DNA from: an uncultured Lachnospiraceae bacterium
GTDB taxonomy: Bacteria > Bacillota > Clostridia > Lachnospirales > Lachnospiraceae
Length of the DNA: 53,602 nucleotides
NCBI GenBank assembly: GCA_947650005.1
Contig: CANSTU010000015.1
Coordinates: 1-53,602, forward strand
Reading direction: 5' to 3'
Under the pieces are notes generated by a model. That model made no database searches, was not told the origin of the DNA, and worked only from the letters and a program-made list of their open reading frames with translations. Made by a program: the position numbers and the translations under genes. Positions 24,365-32,457 of this stretch are shown in pieces; within the stretch, counting starts at the first letter, position 1; every line of letters starts with the position of its first letter.

Positions 24365-24420
24365 ATTTGAAAGCGTGCCCTGCACGCAGACGGGAGCAGG
24401 CTAATCAGCCCTTTTCAAAT
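24365..24420 (+). promoter_or_regulatory. Three-way-junction RNA leader with hairpin-SD core
   Basis: Outer stem ATTTGAAA/TTTCAAAT (24365-24372 with 24413-24420, 8 perfect pairs) encloses hairpin GCGTGC/GCACGC (24373-24378, 24382-24387) and hairpin GGCT/AGCC (24399-24402, 24407-24410). The purine run AGACGGGAGCA joins them. A second, weaker copy (CAGTATTAT ... ATGATATGCAGGGGG) follows at about 24429-24463 before the kinase start. Confidence 0.6.
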
Positions 24421-24490
24421 GAGGCGGCAGTATTATGGGAAAAGCTCATGATATGCAGGGGGATAAGAAGCGGAAAGGCATGGGTATTTT

Positions 24491-26419
24491 ATGAGAATAG
24501 GATATCAATTCCATGGAATACATAAGCTGAAAATATTACAGGGAATGTCCGCGATACGCAGGGGGAAAAACAAAATTTACGGGCAGCTGCGCAGATATCC
24601 TCTCAGTACGCGTTTTTTTGCCATCTGTCTGTTTCTTTGTATTGTCCCGATGATTTTGACATCGGGTATCGTGTTCTTCACCTCCTACCATCAGGAAGTG
24701 GAAAGCTATGTCTCGCTTGCCCGGCAGAGCATGGTGCAGATGAGCAATAACCTGTTCAGCCGTCTCATGAATCTGCGTACGGATGCGATTGATCTGGCTT
24801 ATAACAGTTATGTGCAGGATTACACGCGCAATTACAGCACGGAGAATTCCAATACCGGACGCGTTCCTGTAACGGATGAAGTGGTACATGCGGTTGTGGG
24901 ACGTTTTAATTCCACCTCGGACTCCGGCGGCCTGATTATCCTTTCACCGGACGGACGCCCCTGTTATGTGTATTACCAAAACCGGTTTTCCATGTATTTA
25001 TACGACGATACAAAACGACAGATCATGGAAAACATTGAACGCAATAACATCGGTTATTGGCACTATGCCACGCCCGAGGACTATTACCTGAAAAATCTGG
25101 AGGGACAGTGGTATCCGGCGCAGGAAAAGGAGCCCGTCATTTATTACAGCTTGAAAATGAAACGCCTGGTCGGAAACGAATATGTGGGTTATCTGCTCAT
25201 GACGCTCCGTCCGGGGATATTGACGGAACTTTTTTCCCAATTGAAAAGCGGCAACGCGTCCACCGTTTATCTGCTGGATCGAGACGGTAAGATTATGATG
25301 CAAAGCGGCGGAAAGGACACGTTGGACGAAGCGGTCATGGCCCGGCTGGAGGAGGTGGATTCTCCTCGGATCTATTCCTTTGCTTCCGACAAACTATTTG
25401 GAGATTCCTTTATTGCCATGAAAATGGAGGAAACGGGGTGGTATATCGTAAATGTGATCGACGGCGGCGAGCTGACTACAATGGCGCTGCGCAGCAGCAT
25501 GGACGTATTGTTCCTTCTGTTTGCCATGATGATCCTGATTCCCTGTATTTTTTTCGTATTGAATCAGACCATTAAGCAGCCTCTCCGTCGTATTCTCTGT
25601 GTGCTGGAAGAGGTGAAGCAGGGGGACTTTTCCGCTCAAATCCAGGATATGGGAAGCGATGAGTTCGCGGTCATTGCAAAAAGTATTGATCATATGTCGG
25701 GAAAACTTACAACTATGATTGAGCAAGTGAAAAACAGCGAGCAGCAGCGTCAGGAAGCGCAGATTGAGTTATTGCAGATGCAGATCAATCCGCATTTCAT
25801 CACGAACACGCTCAATACGGTGGCCTGGATGGCGGACATGCAGCAGCAGGCGAAACTGTCCCATATCTTGCAGAGCCTGTCGGCCCTGCTGAACCGCACT
25901 TTGCGTTCCGGACGGGAATTCATTCCGCTATCCGAAGAATTGGATTATATTAATTGGTACATCGATATCCAGCAATACCGTGGGGTGGTGGATTATCGCC
26001 TTCATATATCCATTGATGAAGAATTGATGCCGATTCTCCTGCCTCCATTTACACTGGAACCGTTGGTGGAGAATTCGGTGATCCATGGAACCGTGGCTGG
26101 GCGCAGCGCGCTGGACATTACGATCAAAGGATACCGTACGGGGGACGTGGTGGAGCTTTCTGTCACCGACAACGGATGCGGTATGGATGAAACGACGCTG
26201 AAAAAACTGGGACAGGCGCCGGAAAGGCACGTTGGCAAACTGTACAGCGTGCATGGGATCGGTGTGGCGAACGTGCAGAAACGGCTTCAGATGTATTTCG
26301 GGATGCAGTATGGGGTTTCCTATGACAGTATGCCGGGATGCTTCACCATGGCGGTGGTACGGCTTCCGGCATCGTTTGACAGGGAGGTGCAGATTGTATC
26401 ATGTGATGATCGTCGATGA
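24491..26419 (+). CDS. YesM-type sensor histidine kinase
   Basis: 642 residues. A basic N-terminus is followed by a membrane helix (RFFAICLFLCIVPMILTSGI), a 260-residue extracytoplasmic dCache-like sensor, a second helix near residue 345, HAMP, and the kinase core with INPHFITNTLNTVAW (most relatives have HFLYNTLN), an N box LVENSVIHG and a G1 box DNGCGMDE. It overlaps the response regulator gene by 26 nt. The start is uncertain: ATG 24491 has only a weak GGAAAGG some distance upstream, and ATG 24545 is an alternative. It probably senses an arabinose-containing saccharide or its loaded binding protein, judging from the GH51 neighbour (inference). Confidence 0.88.
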   Translation: MRIGYQFHGIHKLKILQGMSAIRRGKNKIYGQLRRYPLSTRFFAICLFLCIVPMILTSGIVFFTSYHQEVESYVSLARQSMVQMSNNLFSRLMNLRTDAIDLAYNSYVQDYTRNYSTENSNTGRVPVTDEVVHAVVGRFNSTSDSGGLIILSPDGRPCYVYYQNRFSMYLYDDTKRQIMENIERNNIGYWHYATPEDYYLKNLEGQWYPAQEKEPVIYYSLKMKRLVGNEYVGYLLMTLRPGILTELFSQLKSGNASTVYLLDRDGKIMMQSGGKDTLDEAVMARLEEVDSPRIYSFASDKLFGDSFIAMKMEETGWYIVNVIDGGELTTMALRSSMDVLFLLFAMMILIPCIFFVLNQTIKQPLRRILCVLEEVKQGDFSAQIQDMGSDEFAVIAKSIDHMSGKLTTMIEQVKNSEQQRQEAQIELLQMQINPHFITNTLNTVAWMADMQQQAKLSHILQSLSALLNRTLRSGREFIPLSEELDYINWYIDIQQYRGVVDYRLHISIDEELMPILLPPFTLEPLVENSVIHGTVAGRSALDITIKGYRTGDVVELSVTDNGCGMDETTLKKLGQAPERHVGKLYSVHGIGVANVQKRLQMYFGMQYGVSYDSMPGCFTMAVVRLPASFDREVQIVSCDDRR

Positions 26420-28004
26420 CGAATTATATGCCAGAACCCGGGTGAAGGTGGATCTACATTTGGAACAGGATGGGTTTCTGGTGGATCAGGAGGCATCTAG
26501 CGGGCAGGAGGCGTTGAAAAGAATGTGCGCCCAACGGCCGGATATTCTAATGATGGACATGCGTATGCCCGGTATGGACGGGGTAGAGCTTTTAAAACGG
26601 GTGAAACGGCTATATCCTGATCTTCCTGCAATTGCGCTCAGCGGCTATGAAGATTTTGCGTATGTGCGGTCGAGCCTGAAGTTGGGGGCTGTGGATTATC
26701 TGCTCAAACACGATCTGAACCGGGAAGTGGTGCTGGAGGCCCTGCAGAAGTGTGCCGAGCAGATCCGGCAGTCCTACCAGAAGGAAAAGGACAGCCGGAT
26801 ATATCAGACACAGTTGCAGATAGGGAGGATAGCGGGACAGAGGCAGGCCGTGTTGCAGCTGCTGCGGGGTGACAGCGTCGAGCCGGTTTCCCTGGCGGAA
26901 AGCCTGCCGTTTCTCAGTCGGGGAGGCAATATATGGCTCATTCTGATGCAGCTGGACGACATGCGTAAGTTGGAGCAGGCGAACGGTAAAATTGAACTGG
27001 TGATGCTAGGCCCGTCGATTCTTTCCATTTTGCAGGAGGTGATCCAACAGTATGCTCAGGGAGTAATCGTGGAAATCGGCAGCGGGGAATTCGTCATTCT
27101 CGCTTCTCTTGCGGGGTTTACCAGCCAGCAGTCCCTATGGAGCATTGGCCGCCAGCTGGTACAGTCCCTTCGGCATAACCTGGAGAAATACACCAATTTA
27201 ACCGCATGCTTTGTGTTGGGCAGGATTGTACAACGCCCCTCAGACTTGGCGGACTGTTATCACCAGGCCCGGCAGGAAATGTCTCTGCGGTATCTGACCG
27301 GTAGAAGCTCTCTCATCGATGTGTCGGAAGGAAGGGCGACGGAACCGGGCGGCTTACTTACGTTGGATGCGGCAAAGGAAAAGGAGATTGCCAGAGCCGT
27401 GGAACGGCGTGACCGGGAAGCGTGCATGACCATCGTACAGACGGTCTTCGATGATCTGCTTCATTATGAATCTGACCGTACCTCCTGCCAGGTGGCATGC
27501 CTGGAGCTGCTGAATCTGGTGGTCCGAAATATCCGCTCCATGCCGTTTAGCGCACAGCTGCAGGACTTCTGCACCTGTATGAAGAGCGAGGTATTGACCA
27601 GCGACAGCATTCAGGATAACCGCAGCCAGCTTGTAACCGCCTATGAAAAACTGTTCGATTTCCTGAAAGAAGCGGATCAATATTTAAAATATAATTCCAA
27701 TACCATAAAGGCCCTGGAATATATTCATGCCCATTATCGGGAAGAAATCAGCCTGGACGAGGCGGCGAAAAAGCTGAATGTGAATAAATCCTATCTCAGC
27801 CGGATTTTCAGTCACGACTGCCAAAGGAGCTTTACGGAATATGTGGCATATTACCGCATTGAGCAGGCCAAGGCCTTGTTGGATCTGGGAATGCCGATCA
27901 AGGAGGTGGCGGAAGCGGTCGGGATCAGCAATCAATCCTATTTTTTCCGCGTATTTAAGGCCTACACGGGCACGACGCCGCATAATTACGGAAAAAAGGT
28001 ATAA
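26394..28004 (+). CDS. YesN-type response regulator, REC plus AraC helix-turn-helix
   Basis: 536 residues. Receiver domain with Asp8/Asp9, phosphoacceptor Asp55 (MMDMRMP), then a long linker region and two C-terminal AraC helix-turn-helix units (ISLDEAAKKLNVNKSYLSRI; IKEVAEAVGISNQSYFFRVF). The frame stays open far upstream, but the start is most likely TTG 26394: GGGAGG lies 6 nt before it and the protein then begins MYHVMIVDDE. It overlaps the kinase by 26 nt, so the pair is made together. It likely activates the downstream binding-protein/permease operon and perhaps the divergent GH51 gene. Confidence 0.9.
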   Translation: MYHVMIVDDELYARTRVKVDLHLEQDGFLVDQEASSGQEALKRMCAQRPDILMMDMRMPGMDGVELLKRVKRLYPDLPAIALSGYEDFAYVRSSLKLGAVDYLLKHDLNREVVLEALQKCAEQIRQSYQKEKDSRIYQTQLQIGRIAGQRQAVLQLLRGDSVEPVSLAESLPFLSRGGNIWLILMQLDDMRKLEQANGKIELVMLGPSILSILQEVIQQYAQGVIVEIGSGEFVILASLAGFTSQQSLWSIGRQLVQSLRHNLEKYTNLTACFVLGRIVQRPSDLADCYHQARQEMSLRYLTGRSSLIDVSEGRATEPGGLLTLDAAKEKEIARAVERRDREACMTIVQTVFDDLLHYESDRTSCQVACLELLNLVVRNIRSMPFSAQLQDFCTCMKSEVLTSDSIQDNRSQLVTAYEKLFDFLKEADQYLKYNSNTIKALEYIHAHYREEISLDEAAKKLNVNKSYLSRIFSHDCQRSFTEYVAYYRIEQAKALLDLGMPIKEVAEAVGISNQSYFFRVFKAYTGTTPHNYGKKV

Positions 28005-28087
28005 ATTGTGCATAACAGGTAACGAATTTGAACAAGGACGTCTGTACATATTTTACTTAATATGATAAAAAGTGACAATGCTGTGGA

Positions 28088-28116
28088 TTGGATGCGGGCT
28101 TCCTTTTCCCTATAAT
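28088..28116 (+). promoter_or_regulatory. Promoter of the locus 2 transport operon
   Basis: TTGGAT (28088-28093), a 17-nt spacer and a perfect TATAAT (28111-28116), about 45 nt before the binding-protein start. Confidence 0.65.
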
Positions 28117-28163
28117 GAACAAAAGAGGGCAGGAAACTAACTTAAGAAGGAGGAGAATGTATC

Positions 28164-29552
28164 ATGAAAAAAATTATAGCTTTTCTTTTGCTCTTGACTT
28201 TGCTTGTGTCCGTCACAGCCTGTTCCGGCAACAGCGCTTCATCTGGCGGCGATGCTCCGAATAACGGCGACGCGCCGGCGCAGGAGAGCAGTACGCCGGC
28301 AGAGGCTGACGAGCCTGCGGACGGGGAAGAGGCGGCTGACCCGATCGATCTGGTCTGCTGGGTGAACGAGGAACATGTGGACATCTTTGAAACCGGCGAG
28401 AAGCTTTATAACGAGCAGCATCCGCAAAATCCGATCAAACTGAGCCTGGAGTTCTATCCGGTGGCGGAGATGCACAATAAACTGCTCATCGCGCTTCAGT
28501 CCGGCGTTGGAGCGCCCGATATCGTGGATATCAACTTGACCTGGTGGTCCAATTTCCTGCAGGGCGATGTCCAGTTGGTTCCACTCAACGACATTGTGGA
28601 ACCGGAGCTGGATCATGTCGTGACTTCCCGTTTTGACTTATACGCCAAGGACGGCACCTATTACGGCATTCCCACCCATGTGGGCGCCACGGTTATGTTC
28701 TACAATATGGATATCATCGAGCAGGCAGGCGTTGCCATTGAGGAGATCGATGCGATTGAAACCTGGGATCAGTATCTGGAGGTCGGCCGCAAGGTGACTG
28801 AAGCAACCGATCTGGCCTGGACGGCATATGAAACCCTGAATCAGCGCCCCTATTGGCCTCTGTTAAATGAATGCGGCCTGGATTACATCGACGAAAACGG
28901 CGAAGTGACGATGGATAACGAGGAAAATATCGCTCTGCTGGAGTGGATGTACGACGTGTTCCAGGAAGGGCTGGCGGTGGAAGCCCCTGGCGGCGACCTG
29001 ATCAACGAGAATTTCTACAACTGGATGAATGGCGGCAACTGCGCCTCCGTCCTGATGCCCTCATGGTATATGGTGCGTTTAATGAACTATATGCCTGACC
29101 TTTCCGGCAAAATGATCATCCGGCCTGTGCCCGTATTTGAAGAGGGACAGCCGCGTTCTACCTGCGTGGGAGGTACGCCCACTGCGATCACGGTACAGTG
29201 CGAGCACATTGATGAGGCAAAGGAACTGCTCTATTGGGCCAAGCTGAGCGACGAGGGGAGCGTCAATATTTGGGAAAGCCGCGCATTTGACCCGGTAAAC
29301 ATCAATGTATGGACGGATGAGCGTCTGACCGAGCCAATGGAATATTTCTCGGGTGAATCGTTCTTTGAAATCATGCTGCCTTATATCAAAGATGGGATTC
29401 CTTCCCCGCTCAATCCCGGCGATGCGAAATCGACGACCGCCCAGGAATTGATGCGCAACAATGTAATGTATCAGGTATTCGTTACGCAGGAAAAGACGCC
29501 TGCCCAGGCTTTGACCGATGCGGCGAATGAGGTACGTGCGTCCGGCAATTAA
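28164..29552 (+). CDS. Extracellular sugar-binding lipoprotein of a CUT1 importer
   Basis: 462 residues. The signal peptide (MKKIIAFLLLLTLLVSVTAC) ends in a lipobox with Cys20, followed by a Ser/Gly/Ala/Glu-rich spacer to about residue 58. The rest is a family 1 solute-binding fold (LVCWVNEEHVDIFETGEKLYN; GIPTHVGATVMFYNMDIIEQAG; GGTPTAITVQ), the MalE-like length class. AAGGAGGAG stands 8 nt before the ATG. It binds sugar outside the membrane for the two permeases downstream. A 164-nt gap with two strong hairpins separates it from them, which fits the usual excess of binding protein over permease. Confidence 0.9.
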   Translation: MKKIIAFLLLLTLLVSVTACSGNSASSGGDAPNNGDAPAQESSTPAEADEPADGEEAADPIDLVCWVNEEHVDIFETGEKLYNEQHPQNPIKLSLEFYPVAEMHNKLLIALQSGVGAPDIVDINLTWWSNFLQGDVQLVPLNDIVEPELDHVVTSRFDLYAKDGTYYGIPTHVGATVMFYNMDIIEQAGVAIEEIDAIETWDQYLEVGRKVTEATDLAWTAYETLNQRPYWPLLNECGLDYIDENGEVTMDNEENIALLEWMYDVFQEGLAVEAPGGDLINENFYNWMNGGNCASVLMPSWYMVRLMNYMPDLSGKMIIRPVPVFEEGQPRSTCVGGTPTAITVQCEHIDEAKELLYWAKLSDEGSVNIWESRAFDPVNINVWTDERLTEPMEYFSGESFFEIMLPYIKDGIPSPLNPGDAKSTTAQELMRNNVMYQVFVTQEKTPAQALTDAANEVRASGN

Positions 29553-29564
29553 TTGCTGTGAAAG

Positions 29565-29621
29565 CGACGCAGGCGCGAAGCAATCGGCTTTTATTTCTGC
29601 TGGTGCGCCGCGCCTGCGACG
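29565..29621 (+). repeat. Inverted repeat after binding protein 2
   Basis: CGCAGGCGCG (29568-29577) pairs perfectly with CGCGCCTGCG (29609-29618); an A-A mismatch and two more pairs extend it outwards. Loop of 31 nt. Possibly an mRNA 3'-end stabiliser. Confidence 0.75.
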
Positions 29622-29660
29622 TATCTAAGTAAAAAACGTAGGGAGTAAACTAAACTGCTC

Positions 29661-29697
29661 CGGGGCTGTTGCAGGTTAGGACAGTGCAACAGCCCCG
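29661..29697 (+). repeat. 13-bp perfect hairpin before the permease genes
   Basis: CGGGGCTGTTGCA (29661-29673) pairs perfectly with TGCAACAGCCCCG (29685-29697) around 11 nt. No T-run follows, so partial termination, RNase-stable end formation or processing are all possible. Confidence 0.85.
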
Positions 29698-29725
29698 AAC
29701 GATATTATGTGAGGTGATGAATAAA

Positions 29726-30646
29726 GTGCAGACAAAACAGCCGCGCGCTTCGTGGAATCCGAAGCGGCTTCTTTACAGCAAGAAACTGGCTCCGTATCTT
29801 TTTGTGGCTCCGTTTGTGGCCTCGTTTTTGATCTTTTTTTTATACCCTTCTATTGAAACGGTGCGTATGAGCTTTATGCGTATGGAGGGGTTCAATAAAG
29901 CGACGTTTGTCGGATTGGATAATTATGCCCGGCTGTTTAATTACCATTTCGGCAATGCCGTACTCACCAATACCGTCTATACGCTCTGCATTCTCGCGAT
30001 TATGATGACGATTCCGCCGGTTCTTGCGGTGGTGGTCAATTCCAAGATCCTGAAACTTCGGAATGTCTTTCGGGCCTCTTTTTTCATCCCGTCCCTGGTG
30101 TCGGCTCTGATCGCCGGAATCGCTTTCCGCTTGATGTTCAGCGATATGGATTCCGGCTTGTTTAATCAGATCCTCCATCTGTTCGGGAAAGAAAGCATCG
30201 CCTGGAATATGGGATACGGTACGGGGATTCTGATGATGGTGGCGCTGGATGCATGGAAGTCTTTGGGTATCAATATGGTGTACTGCCTATCCGCCCTCCA
30301 GAGCATTCCGGCCGATATCTATGAATCGGCTGAAATAGACGGGGCCAATGCATTTCGTAAATTCTGGTATATTACGGTTCCGATGCTCAAACCGACGCTG
30401 GTGTACATCTTTACCCTTACGGTGATCGCCGGATACCGGATGTTCACCGAAAGCTATGTCTATTGGGTGGATACCACGCCGGGGGATATCGGGCTTACCA
30501 TCGTACGTTATCTGTACCAGATGTCGTTCCAGCGCAATGATATCGGATTTGGATGCGCGATCGGCATCGTATTGCTGGCCATTATCATGCTGATTAACCT
30601 GATTCAGCTTCGCGGATTTGGAATGTTTCGTAAGGAGAACGATTGA
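29726..30646 (+). CDS. ABC sugar transporter permease 1 (MalF/UgpA type)
   Basis: About 306 residues with six membrane segments. The N-terminal run KKLAPYLFVAPFVASFLIFF and the EAA loop YESAEIDGANAFRKFWYITV mark it as a CUT1 permease. The start is GTG 29726 (GAGGTGA 8 nt upstream) or ATG 29717 (only 2 nt from the SD); the frame is also open further upstream through the hairpin. It forms a heterodimer with the next permease. As in locus 1, no ATPase gene is present, so a shared ATPase from elsewhere must power it. Confidence 0.9.
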   Translation: MQTKQPRASWNPKRLLYSKKLAPYLFVAPFVASFLIFFLYPSIETVRMSFMRMEGFNKATFVGLDNYARLFNYHFGNAVLTNTVYTLCILAIMMTIPPVLAVVVNSKILKLRNVFRASFFIPSLVSALIAGIAFRLMFSDMDSGLFNQILHLFGKESIAWNMGYGTGILMMVALDAWKSLGINMVYCLSALQSIPADIYESAEIDGANAFRKFWYITVPMLKPTLVYIFTLTVIAGYRMFTESYVYWVDTTPGDIGLTIVRYLYQMSFQRNDIGFGCAIGIVLLAIIMLINLIQLRGFGMFRKEND

Positions 30647-30648
30647 GA

Positions 30649-31485
30649 ATGAAAAAGAAAATTACATTACAATCCGTCCTGTTAACCCTGATTGTCTTTG
30701 CTCTCGCTGCATGTCTGCTCTTTCCGGTGTATTTCCTGGTGGTGGCTTCCCTGCAGCCCACACAGTACATGTTTAGCAGGGGGATGTCGCTGGTTCTGGG
30801 GGACACGGGGACGCTCGCCAACTATCAAACGCTATTCAATTACCGGGAAGGGATGTACTTTACCTGGTATAAAAACAGCATTTTAATTACCCTTTTGCAG
30901 ACGGCGCTGTCTCTGTTTTTTTCCAGTATGGCGGGATATGCACTGGGCGTATACCGGTTTCGCGGAAGGGGCGTGGTGTTCACGCTGATGCTTCTGGTCA
31001 TGATGATCCCCCTGGAGATTATCATGCTGCCGCTGTACAAGCTCAGCATTGCCCTGCACAGCATCAATACGGTTGCAGGCGTCATCCTTCCTTTTATTCT
31101 GTCGCCCATCTGTATCTTTTTCTTTCAGCAGTTCGTTTCGGGATTGGGCGTCAGCTTCATGGAAGCCGGACGGATAGACGGCTGTACCGAGTTCGGCATC
31201 TATTTTCGGATTATGGTACCGCTGATGAAACCTGCCTTTGGCGCAATGACGATCCTGATTGCTATGAACAGCTGGAACGGTTTTCTCTGGCCCCTCATCG
31301 TACTGCGTACGAATGAAAATCTGACGTTGCCGATCGGCCTGGCATCGCTTATCAGCGCCAATGCGCAGAAAATGGAAGTCCTTCTGCCCGGCGCCGTGTT
31401 GTCCATCCTGCCGATTGTGATCCTGTTCCTCTTTAATCAGAAAAAATTCATCAGCGGATTAACGAGCGGCGGCGTAAAGGCATAG
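30649..31485 (+). CDS. ABC sugar transporter permease 2 (MalG/UgpE type)
   Basis: 278 residues with six membrane segments. The EAA loop reads MEAGRIDGCTEFGIYFRIMV, with Cys in place of the usual Ala after DG, and the C-terminus FNQKKFISGLTSGGVKA is the classical MalG-type tail. ATG 30649 lies 11 nt after GGAG; a TTG at 30643 has better SD spacing and is an alternative. It directly follows permease 1 with only 2 nt between stop and start, so the two are coupled. Confidence 0.9.
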   Translation: MKKKITLQSVLLTLIVFALAACLLFPVYFLVVASLQPTQYMFSRGMSLVLGDTGTLANYQTLFNYREGMYFTWYKNSILITLLQTALSLFFSSMAGYALGVYRFRGRGVVFTLMLLVMMIPLEIIMLPLYKLSIALHSINTVAGVILPFILSPICIFFFQQFVSGLGVSFMEAGRIDGCTEFGIYFRIMVPLMKPAFGAMTILIAMNSWNGFLWPLIVLRTNENLTLPIGLASLISANAQKMEVLLPGAVLSILPIVILFLFNQKKFISGLTSGGVKA

Positions 31486-31495
31486 GAAGAAAATG

Positions 31496-31593
31496 TGCGC
31501 GCTTCAGCGCGCAGACGGGAGGGAAGATTGAAAATTGACATTTTCAATCTCGGACTTTGTGACGCTGCGCGTCCCAAAGTTCCTGCTGATTAA
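31496..31593 (+). promoter_or_regulatory. Structured leader with upstream hairpin-SD copy
   Basis: Three hairpins follow the permease gene: TGCGCGC/GCGCGCA (31496-31513), GATTGAAAAT/ATTTTCAATC (31526-31549, 10 perfect pairs) and GGACTTTG-GACGC/GCGTC-CAAAGTTCC (31552-31583). The first ends in AGACGGGAGGGAAGA, and 15 nt after its stem lies TTG 31528, which opens the ORF below. Confidence 0.6.
31528..31593 (+). other. Candidate 21-codon leader peptide
   Basis: TTG at 31528 behind CGGGAGGG opens a 21-codon frame ending ARPKVPAD and TAA. The related repeat at 4214 would encode ARLKVPID and TAA in the corresponding frame, so the stop and the last eight codons are kept with two changed residues. 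Not proven to be translated. Confidence 0.25.
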
Positions 31594-31624
31594 AATGCCG
31601 CTTGCGCGGCGGAATGAGAGGAAA
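31567..31624 (+). repeat. 58-bp intergenic repeat, copy 2
   Basis: 54 of 58 bases match 4214-4271. It ends one base before the start codon of the isomerase/epimerase gene. Confidence 0.9.
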
Positions 31625-31625
31625 T
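31597..31625 (+). promoter_or_regulatory. Stem-loop/Shine-Dalgarno leader module of the isomerase gene
   Basis: GCCGC (31597-31601), TTGC loop, GCGGC (31606-31610), the 15-nt tail GGAATGAGAGGAAAT and ATG at 31626. Confidence 0.8.
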
Positions 31626-32444
31626 ATGAAAATAAAATCGGCTTATACCGGATGGATGTGGCTACATAAATGGACCGCAGATGGCGCACAGTTTCGGGTG
31701 CGGTTTGAAGAATGCGTGAAGGAGCTGGCCTACCTGGGATATGATTATCTGGAGAATTTTACCTTTCTGAGGGATCATCTAACGCCGGAGCAGGTGCGAA
31801 AGGTTTGCGAAGAATACGGGATTTCCATCTCTGCGCTTTATACCAATTTGGAAGCGGAAGAGGAAACACTAAAGAGGGATATCGATTACGTGGCGCAGAT
31901 CGGCGGGAAATGGCTGATCTGTTCGAGCCCAAATTGGCCTAAAGATCAGGACCTGGACTCGCCGCCGGACTGGGAGGAAGTCAAACGCGAAGCCGAACTG
32001 TGTAACAGGCTGGGAGAATATGCGAAGAGCCAGGGAATAGCGCTTCTGCATAACCATCACTCCTATACCCCTGTGTGCAGGAGGCCTGAAATCGATCTGT
32101 TTGCAGAATTAACGGATCCCCAGCTAGTGGGATTCTGTGTGGATAACGGTCATGCGGCTGCGGCGGGAATCGATGCCGTATCGCTGGTCCAGGACTATGC
32201 GGACCGGGTGGCGTACGTCCACATCAAGGATCTGGATCCAACGCTGGCGTGGCGCGGACGTGGACTTAGCTGGGTGCCGTTGGGGCACGGAGTCTTAAAC
32301 TTTTCAGCGTTTTTTGACGCCTTGGATGGGATTGGGTTTGAGGGAATCGTCTGTGCGGGACTGCCTGCCGGATGTGAGAGAATCAACCGTTTTGAATCGG
32401 CCCGGCTTTCCCGGATCTATATGCGTAGCGCCCTAGGGCTGTAA
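31626..32444 (+). CDS. Sugar phosphate isomerase/epimerase family protein
   Basis: 272 residues of the xylose-isomerase-like TIM barrel (AP endonuclease family 2). Metal-ligand stretches are visible: LGYDYLENF near residue 38, HNHHSYTP near 139, CVDNGHAAAAGID near 172 and VHIKDLD near 200. The family holds sugar and inosose isomerases, epimerases and dehydratases; the particular reaction cannot be read from sequence. It follows the locus 2 importer, so it probably works on the imported sugar. ATG 31626 is set by the hairpin-SD module. Only 13 nt separate it from the TauE/SafE gene. Confidence 0.82.
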   Translation: MKIKSAYTGWMWLHKWTADGAQFRVRFEECVKELAYLGYDYLENFTFLRDHLTPEQVRKVCEEYGISISALYTNLEAEEETLKRDIDYVAQIGGKWLICSSPNWPKDQDLDSPPDWEEVKREAELCNRLGEYAKSQGIALLHNHHSYTPVCRRPEIDLFAELTDPQLVGFCVDNGHAAAAGIDAVSLVQDYADRVAYVHIKDLDPTLAWRGRGLSWVPLGHGVLNFSAFFDALDGIGFEGIVCAGLPAGCERINRFESARLSRIYMRSALGL

Positions 32445-32457
32445 CCGGGAGGAATTT

